This document shows, piece by piece, positions 58,631 to 64,000 of a stretch of DNA of 64,000 bases. Made by a program: the position numbers and the translations under genes. The stretch comes from Rhodospirillales bacterium (GTDB taxonomy: Bacteria; Pseudomonadota; Alphaproteobacteria; ATCC43930; CGMCC-115725). Within the stretch, counting starts at the first letter, position 1. Each line of letters opens with the position of its first letter. The stretch spans positions 22,356 through 86,355 of the forward strand of contig CANJCB010000018.1 of assembly GCA_947473305.1 (NCBI GenBank), read 5' to 3'. The notes under the pieces were generated by a model. It was not told the DNA's origin. It ran no database searches and was given only the letters and a program-made list of their open reading frames with translations.

Positions 58631-60100
58631 ATGCATTGGCGTCTCTCGCTTGCTGCCAGGCTTGCTATCGGGTTCACGGTAGGACCGGTTATTCTGGCCC
58701 TTATCGGCATGCTGGCCTACGCCAATACGACCCGCCTGCTGCTCACCCGTGACCTGGTCAGCCATACCCATGACGTGCTGAACTCGACTGACGATATAAC
58801 GCTGGCGCTTTTGCAGATGGAATCCGCGGAGCGAGCCTATCTCCTCACCGGTAGCGACACCTTCCTGGAAGCTTTTGAGACCGCCTACGCCAGCATCGAC
58901 AAGGAGGTGCAGGACGTCGTCGATCTCACCCGGGACAATCCTCGTCAGCAAGCCCGTCTTCAATCCTTCAAGCCGCTTTTGAAGATGAAGACCGACGAAC
59001 TCCGGGATTTGATCGGCCTGCGCAAGCAGCAGGCGAACGAGGCGGCGATCGTGGCTGCCCTGCTGGGTCGCGACAGGAAACTCTCGGACGATATAAAGGC
59101 GGTTTTAGCCGCGGTCTCCACCGAGGAAAAAGGGCTCCTTGATCAGCGGGCGGTTGAAGCCGACTTTGTCGCCAAAGTAACCCTCGATGCGATCACCTAT
59201 GGGACGGCGGTGATTTTCTCTGTCCTAGCCGTGATCGGTTTCTGGATCGTGCGAAGCATCACCAGCCCCCTGGAGCGCGCGGTCAACGACCTTGCCACCG
59301 CGACGGCGGAGATTGTCGCGGGCACCAGCCAGCAGGCCTCGAGCATCCAGGAACAGGTTGCGGCGGTTGTCGAGACGGTCAGCACCGTCGACCAGATCGC
59401 TCAAACGTCTTCGCAGGCGAACGACAGGGCTTCGGCGGTCACGGAGGCATCGCGGCGGGCCGTAGAGGTCGGTGACAACGGCAGGCGCGCGGTCGAAGAC
59501 GCCACGAGCGTCATGAGCACGGTCGAGCAGCAGACCGAGGCGCTGGCGCAACGCATACTCGGATTGGCCGAGCAGGCGCAGGCGATTGGCGAGATCATCG
59601 CGGCGGTCACGGATGTCGCCGACCAGACGAATCTTCTTTCCCTGAACGCTGCCATCGAGGCGTCCCGTGCCGGCGAGCACGGCCGAGGATTTTCCGTTGT
59701 GGCTTCGGAGATCAAGGCGCTCGCCGAACAGTCGAAGCGGGCGACGGCTCAAGTCCGCCAGATCCTGGGCGAAATCCAAAAATCGACCAACGGCGCGGTT
59801 TTGGCGACCGAAGAAGGCGCAAAAAGCGTCAATCAGGCTCTTCTGGCGGTGCGCCAAGCCGGGACGACGATCGCGACGCTTTCGGAGACCATCGACGACG
59901 CGGCGCTGGCCGCGGCGCAGATCACGGCCTCTGTCGGCCAGCAATCGGCGGGCATGTCCCAGATTCAGCAAGCCATGCACAATATCAACCAGGGGACCAA
60001 CCAGACCCTTGTGGCGACCCGTCAGACCGAGCAGGCGGCACGGGATCTCGATCTTCTCGGCGGGCGACTTCGGAAGCTCCTCGCGGGTACGGCCTATTGA
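58631..60100 (+). CDS. Methyl-accepting chemotaxis protein with CHASE3-like sensor (WspA-like)
   Basis: The 489-residue receptor has an N-terminal span (about residues 12-31), a periplasmic four-helix CHASE3-type domain ([20 protein letters not shown]), a second span (about residues 187-208), and a cytoplasmic signalling domain with the conserved hairpin tip [20 protein letters not shown]. Only the start of a HAMP domain ([15 protein letters not shown]) is seen before the methylation helices, so HAMP is short or missing. It starts directly after the CheW stop. It corresponds to WspA, although in Pseudomonas wspA is the first gene. Confidence 0.9.
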   Translation: MHWRLSLAARLAIGFTVGPVILALIGMLAYANTTRLLLTRDLVSHTHDVLNSTDDITLALLQMESAERAYLLTGSDTFLEAFETAYASIDKEVQDVVDLTRDNPRQQARLQSFKPLLKMKTDELRDLIGLRKQQANEAAIVAALLGRDRKLSDDIKAVLAAVSTEEKGLLDQRAVEADFVAKVTLDAITYGTAVIFSVLAVIGFWIVRSITSPLERAVNDLATATAEIVAGTSQQASSIQEQVAAVVETVSTVDQIAQTSSQANDRASAVTEASRRAVEVGDNGRRAVEDATSVMSTVEQQTEALAQRILGLAEQAQAIGEIIAAVTDVADQTNLLSLNAAIEASRAGEHGRGFSVVASEIKALAEQSKRATAQVRQILGEIQKSTNGAVLATEEGAKSVNQALLAVRQAGTTIATLSETIDDAALAAAQITASVGQQSAGMSQIQQAMHNINQGTNQTLVATRQTEQAARDLDLLGGRLRKLLAGTAY

Positions 60101-60111
60101 GCGTCTAGGCG

Positions 60112-62310
60112 ATGGATCCACTCCTCGCACAATTGTTGAAGACCTTCGCGGAGGAGCTGGAGGAGCGGGGACTCGATTTCGAGAGGGACCTGCTGGATCT
60201 GGAAAAGGAGACCGATCCAGCCGTCCGCGACCGGCTGCTCGAATCCCTGTTACGGACGGCGCATAGCCTCAAGGGGGCCGCGGGATCGGTCAATATCGAG
60301 GTGATCGGCAGCCTCTGCCATGGCATCGAGGATATTCTCGGACCTGCACGTCACTTGGGGGCCGCGATCGAGCCCGCAGGCTGGAAACTCTGTTTCGCGG
60401 CGGGGGATGCCCTGCGATCTGCCGCGCGCCAGCTGCGCGATGACGCTCCGCTCGACAAGGCGCATCTCACCTCGGTCGTGACGCAGATTGGGGAGTTGAT
60501 CTTCGCCAGGGGGGCTCCTCCCGTGAGGGAGAGCGTTCCCGATCCCCCCGTGCTCCCCAAGATCGTCATGCCCTCCCGACCTGTGGAAACGCCGCCGCCT
60601 TTACCGGCGGTCGTACCCGCGCCGGTGCCGCAGGTCCTGGGCGCCGTCCGCATCGCTGCGGAGAAGCTCGATTCCCTCTTGGCTCAAAGCGGGGAACTCC
60701 TGTTGGCCCGACGCCGCGCTCAGAACAGGAGAGGGTCCGTCGCCGAGTTGCAGACTTTCGTCAAGCAATGGCGGGACGCGCGATGGAACGCGATTATGGA
60801 CGGGAACACCGTCGAAGACGTCGATCGCCTCGATTGGGTCATGAACGAGCTGATCCGCCTCGATCAGGCCTTGGCGGGCGACCAGCATCTGCTGGAAGCC
60901 TCGGCAGCGCCGCTCCACGCGGAGGTGACACGACTTCGGATGCTGCCTTTCTCGGTGGCTTGCGATGGCCTGGCGCGAGCAGCCCGCGACGTGGCCTTCG
61001 CGTCGGGAAAGGAGGCGGAGCTTGTCGTCGAGGGGGGCGCGGTCGAAATCGATCGCTCGGTCATCGACGGTCTGAGAGCGCCGCTCCTGCATCTTGTGCG
61101 CAACGCCGTCGATCACGGCGTCGGCACTCCTGAGCGCCGCCGGGCGCGTGGCAAGCCCCTTGCAGGCCGGGTTTCGGTTTCCGCCGCCCTTCGCGGCGAT
61201 AAGCTGGAAGTGATGGTGGCCGACGACGGCTCCGGCCTCAAGCTCGAGGAAATCGGCGAGGAGATCCGGCGCAAAGGACTGGTCCTGAGGCCCGGCGAAA
61301 CCGTTGCGGATGCGATCTTCTTGCCGGGTTTCTCCACCTCCCGGGAAATCACCTCCATCTCCGGGCGGGGCATCGGTCTCGATGCGGTCAAGGCGTCGGT
61401 GGAGGCGATGCGGGGCACGGTCGAAGTCGCGTCGATAGAGGGTGAAGGAACCCGCTTCATCCTCTCCTTGCCGCTGACGCTGACGACGATCCGCGCCCTT
61501 TTGGTGGAAAGCGCGGGCCAGATTTTCGCGATCGATGGGGCGAGTGTCCGCCGCGTCGCGATCGTGGCCGCGAAGGACTTGCATTGGTCCAAGGGAGTGC
61601 CGCTTTTCATCGAAGGGGATGAGGCGGTGCCCGTGGTGGGTCTGAGCGAGGTTCTCGGCCTGTCCCAGGACAGGGAACGCGCCAAGACGGAAAAGCTCAA
61701 TCTCGTGATCGTCGGCCTGGGCGGGCAAAGGCGCGCTTTTGTGGTCGACGCTCTGAACGCCGAGCGGGAAATCCTGGTGAGAAACCTGGGGCCGCGTCTG
61801 GCGGGTCTCCACCATATCGTGGGGGCCACCGTCCTGCTGACGGGGCGGATCGCACTCATTCTCAACACGGCGGAACTCATGCGCACGACGCTCGGCCGGT
61901 CGCGAATTCTCGAGGAGCAGGCGGGCCAGGCGGCCGGTCCGGCCGTAAAGCGCCGGATTCTGGTCGTTGACGATTCCCTCACCAGCCGGGCGATGGAGCG
62001 CAACATCCTGGAAGTCGCCGGCTATGAGGTCGATGCGGCGGCCGACGGCGCGGAAGCCTGGGATCTGCTGCAAAACGCGGGCGCCGATATCGTCGTCAGC
62101 GATATCGAGATGCCGCGCATGGATGGATTTGCCCTGGTCGAGGCAATCCGCGCTTCCTCCCGCTTCAGGGATCTGCCGGTGATCCTCGTCACCTCCCGCG
62201 CCCGGCCGGAGGATAAGGCGCGGGGACTGGAAGTAGGTGCCAATGCCTATATCGTGAAAAGCGCTTTCGAGCAGGATGTTCTGCTCGAAGCGGTGGCTCG
62301 GTTCTTATGA
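60112..62310 (+). CDS. cheA: Hybrid chemosensory kinase CheA-REC (WspE-like)
   Basis: The 732-residue protein is the histidine kinase of the array. Domains in order: HPt with phospho-His51 (LRTAHSLKGAAGS), a Pro-rich linker, dimerisation and HATPase domains (LLHLVRNAVDHGVGTPERR for the N box, GRGIGLDAVKASVEAMRGTV for G2), a CheW-like domain, and a C-terminal receiver with Asp664 (VVSDIEMPRMDG). There is no separate CheY-binding P2 domain visible. CheA fused to a receiver is typical of Wsp and other non-flagellar (ACF) systems. Stop overlaps cheB. Confidence 0.94.
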   Translation: MDPLLAQLLKTFAEELEERGLDFERDLLDLEKETDPAVRDRLLESLLRTAHSLKGAAGSVNIEVIGSLCHGIEDILGPARHLGAAIEPAGWKLCFAAGDALRSAARQLRDDAPLDKAHLTSVVTQIGELIFARGAPPVRESVPDPPVLPKIVMPSRPVETPPPLPAVVPAPVPQVLGAVRIAAEKLDSLLAQSGELLLARRRAQNRRGSVAELQTFVKQWRDARWNAIMDGNTVEDVDRLDWVMNELIRLDQALAGDQHLLEASAAPLHAEVTRLRMLPFSVACDGLARAARDVAFASGKEAELVVEGGAVEIDRSVIDGLRAPLLHLVRNAVDHGVGTPERRRARGKPLAGRVSVSAALRGDKLEVMVADDGSGLKLEEIGEEIRRKGLVLRPGETVADAIFLPGFSTSREITSISGRGIGLDAVKASVEAMRGTVEVASIEGEGTRFILSLPLTLTTIRALLVESAGQIFAIDGASVRRVAIVAAKDLHWSKGVPLFIEGDEAVPVVGLSEVLGLSQDRERAKTEKLNLVIVGLGGQRRAFVVDALNAEREILVRNLGPRLAGLHHIVGATVLLTGRIALILNTAELMRTTLGRSRILEEQAGQAAGPAVKRRILVVDDSLTSRAMERNILEVAGYEVDAAADGAEAWDLLQNAGADIVVSDIEMPRMDGFALVEAIRASSRFRDLPVILVTSRARPEDKARGLEVGANAYIVKSAFEQDVLLEAVARFL

Positions 62311-63356
62311 CGAGACTTTCGCCTCTTCGCGTGTTGATCGCCGAAGATTCGGCCACGGCTCGCGCTCTCCTGGTTGCCATCCTGCGTTCCGATCCAGGGA
62401 TCGAGATCGTGGGGGAGGCGCGCGATGGCGAGGAAGCCGTCAGCATGACGGTCGAGCTGAAACCCGATCTTGTCACGATGGATGTGGCCATGCCGCGCCT
62501 TGACGGCTTCGAGGCCACCAAGCGGATCATGGCGGAAGCTCCGACCCCTATCGTCATCGTGTCGAGCGTCGTGGACGTCCATGCCGTCGACACCGGGCTC
62601 CAAGCCCTCCGGGCGGGCGCCTTGAGCGTGCTTGCAAAGCCGGCCGGCCCGCAATCTCCCGATTTTGCGGAATCCTGCAAGCAGCTCTTGTCCACGATCA
62701 AGGCCATGGCCGGGGTGAAAGTCGTGCGCCGGCGCTTCGATATCCTGCCCGGACATCCTGTTCCCGTCGCGAAGCCTGGTCGTGCGATGACGTCGCGGGT
62801 TGTCGCCCTGGCTGCCTCGACAGGGGGACCCGGCGCCCTGCAACGGGTCCTGGGCGGGCTTCCGGCGAATTTTCCCTTGCCGATCCTGATCATCCAGCAT
62901 ATCGCGCGCGGTTTCATCGATGGATTGGCGACCTGGCTCGACGATGCCAGCCCGCTGAAGGTCAAGGTGGCGGAAGCGGGGGAGATGGCTCTGCCGGGGG
63001 TTGTCTATGTGGGCGCCGAAGACCGCCACCTCGGCATTACCGCCAAGGGTAATATCGTGCTTTCCGAGGACCCTCCCATCGGTGGTTTCCGCCCTTCGGC
63101 GAGCTACCTTTTTCACTCCGTGGCCATGGCCTATGGGACTTCCGTTATCTCGGTGATCCTGACCGGGATGGGGCAGGACGGGATGAGCGGCATGCGAGCG
63201 ATCCGCGAACGCCGCGGCACCGTGATCGCCCAGGACGAGGCGACTTCCATCGTTTTCGGCATGCCCAAGGCGGTTATCGAGGCAGGGTTGGCGGATCACG
63301 TCCTACCCTTGTCCGCAATCGGCCCCTGGCTGGCCGATGCGGTTGTGCGAGCGTAG
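62307..63356 (+). CDS. cheB: Chemoreceptor methylesterase CheB (WspF-like)
   Basis: CheB removes methyl groups from receptors; its receiver domain controls activity. The 349-residue product has receiver Asp59 (LVTMDVAMPRLDGFEATKRI) and the esterase triad Ser171 (ALAASTGGPGAL), His198 (IIQHIARGF) and Asp291 (LTGMGQDGMSG). Full length. Corresponds to WspF, which acts as a brake on the pathway. Confidence 0.94.
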   Translation: MTRLSPLRVLIAEDSATARALLVAILRSDPGIEIVGEARDGEEAVSMTVELKPDLVTMDVAMPRLDGFEATKRIMAEAPTPIVIVSSVVDVHAVDTGLQALRAGALSVLAKPAGPQSPDFAESCKQLLSTIKAMAGVKVVRRRFDILPGHPVPVAKPGRAMTSRVVALAASTGGPGALQRVLGGLPANFPLPILIIQHIARGFIDGLATWLDDASPLKVKVAEAGEMALPGVVYVGAEDRHLGITAKGNIVLSEDPPIGGFRPSASYLFHSVAMAYGTSVISVILTGMGQDGMSGMRAIRERRGTVIAQDEATSIVFGMPKAVIEAGLADHVLPLSAIGPWLADAVVRA

Positions 63357-63366
63357 GAGAGTTGAT

Positions 63367-63891
63367 GTGACAAAGGTGCTGATCGCAGAGGACAGCGCTA
63401 CCCAGGTCTATCGCTTGACGATGATCCTGGAGAAAGCGGGCTGCGAGGTTGTCGTGACCCGTGATGGGCAGGAGGCCCTGGAAAGGGTTCAGCAAGAGCC
63501 GGTCGATCTCGTCATCTCGGACATCATGATGCCTCGGCTCACGGGCTATGAGCTGTGCCGGAAGATCAAGGCGGATCCGGCCACGAGATCGACGCCGGTT
63601 ATGCTGTTGTCCACGCTCAACGAGCCGATGGACATCATCAACGGGCTCGAATGCGGCGCCGACAACTTCCTCGTGAAACCCTATGAGGAAGTGCAGCTGA
63701 TCAATCGGGTGAACAGCCTTCTCGCCAACAAGGCGATGCGGTCCCAGGCGCGGACGACGCTCGGCATCGACGTGCTGTTCCTCGGCAAGAAGTTCACCAT
63801 CGACAGCGACCGCCAGCAGATCCTCGATCTCCTGATCTCGATCTTCGAGGACTGTGCGTCGTCAGATCATTTGGGACAGATGGGGTTATAA
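63367..63891 (+). pseudogene. Response regulator truncated by an insertion sequence (output of the Wsp-like system)
   Basis: GTG at 63367 follows AGGAGAG and starts a receiver domain with phospho-acceptor Asp52 (LVISDIMMPRLTGYELCRKI) and KPYEEVQLINRV. After it comes LGIDVLFLGKKFTIDSDRQQ and ILDLLISIFED, a linker that in other proteins leads into a PAS or histidine kinase part. From codon 163 (63853) the frame runs into the IS end and stops after 12 foreign codons. The GGDEF domain of a WspR-type protein is not visible before the break. The missing output half should lie beyond the window if the insertion is simple. Likely non-functional or altered output. Confidence 0.8.
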
Positions 63892-64000
63892 ATTAATGGA
63901 GGGTTGGCCTCATCTGGTTGGTTGATCTTATGCGGCGAGTTTGCGGTGAAGCAAGCGGCGCTGTTCGATGGTTTTCTGTTTGATGCGGTGTCTTTCCTGC
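63853..64000 (-). mobile_element. End of an insertion sequence (runs off the window)
   Basis: The boundary is inferred where the response regulator reading loses similarity to its family: TGTGCGTCGTCAGATC at 63853. Bases 63928-64000 on the minus strand encode the C-terminus of a basic transposase-like protein. The IS family cannot be assigned from 148 bases; TGT ends are found in several families. The target-site duplication and other end lie outside the window. Confidence 0.65.
63928..64000 (-). CDS. Partial transposase, C-terminal end
   Basis: Reading the minus strand from the window edge gives 24 codons, QERHRIKQKTIEQRRLLHRK followed by LAA and a TAA stop at 63930-63928. The composition is strongly basic, as for transposase tails. 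The rest of the protein is outside the window, so the family is not known. It lies inside the IS that interrupts the response regulator gene. Confidence 0.55.
   Translation of the reverse strand, partial: QERHRIKQKTIEQRRLLHRKLAA

Overview
The window is GC-rich, densely coded chromosomal DNA of an alphaproteobacterium, most probably a Rhodospirillales-type organism. The evidence is the run lon - hupB - tRNA-Val, then a complete nuoA-N operon ending in birA - coaX - rnj - mce - DUF1467, then proS - lolC - lolD - dnaE, then rpsB - tsf - pyrH - frr - uppS - cdsA - rseP - bamA - ompH - lpxD - fabZ - lpxA - lpxI - lpxB. This gene order is typical of alphaproteobacteria. Single-copy housekeeping proteins read through without frameshifts.

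Layout: 0.1-3.2 kb holds the Lon protease, the nucleoid protein HU and tRNA-Val. 3.4-7.2 kb is an accessory stretch. It holds a NodS-like methyltransferase, two paralogous exported proteins built from a GYWD repeat, a 32-residue membrane protein missed by ordinary ORF length cut-offs, a small lipoprotein behind a perfect EcfG-type (general stress) promoter, a spore-coat-U-like secreted protein with a perfect CRP-type palindrome upstream, several strong hairpin terminators and tRNA-Asp. 7.4-21.5 kb encodes all 14 subunits of complex I without an internal accessory gene. 21.5-25.4 kb holds cofactor and RNA-processing genes.

25.4-29.1 kb is an inserted module (3-methyladenine glycosylase, DUF1622 protein, purine permease, XRE regulator, exported protein) that separates DUF1467 from proS. 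29.2-36.5 kb carries prolyl-tRNA synthetase, the lipoprotein-releasing ABC transporter and the replicative polymerase. 36.6-42.3 kb is a metabolic accessory block (CapA-like protein, orphan peptide-binding protein, GFA enzyme, glutathione transferase, dihydroxyphthalate-decarboxylase-like protein). 42.4-55.8 kb is the translation / undecaprenyl / outer-membrane assembly / lipid A block. It lacks dxr between cdsA and rseP, where most relatives carry it.

56.1-63.9 kb is a chemosensory operon with the gene content of the Wsp system (CheW, CheR-TPR, CheW with N-terminal extension, MCP, CheA-REC, CheB, response regulator) but no cheY. Its last gene, the output response regulator, is cut after about 162 codons by the end of an insertion sequence whose transposase runs off the right edge. 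The output of this pathway is therefore probably broken in this strain.

No unambiguous new defence or mobile system is present. The best candidates for undescribed biology are the stress-type small-protein cluster at 4.4-6.3 kb, a candidate small RNA at 6.2-6.3 kb, and the Wsp-like operon with its interrupted output gene.
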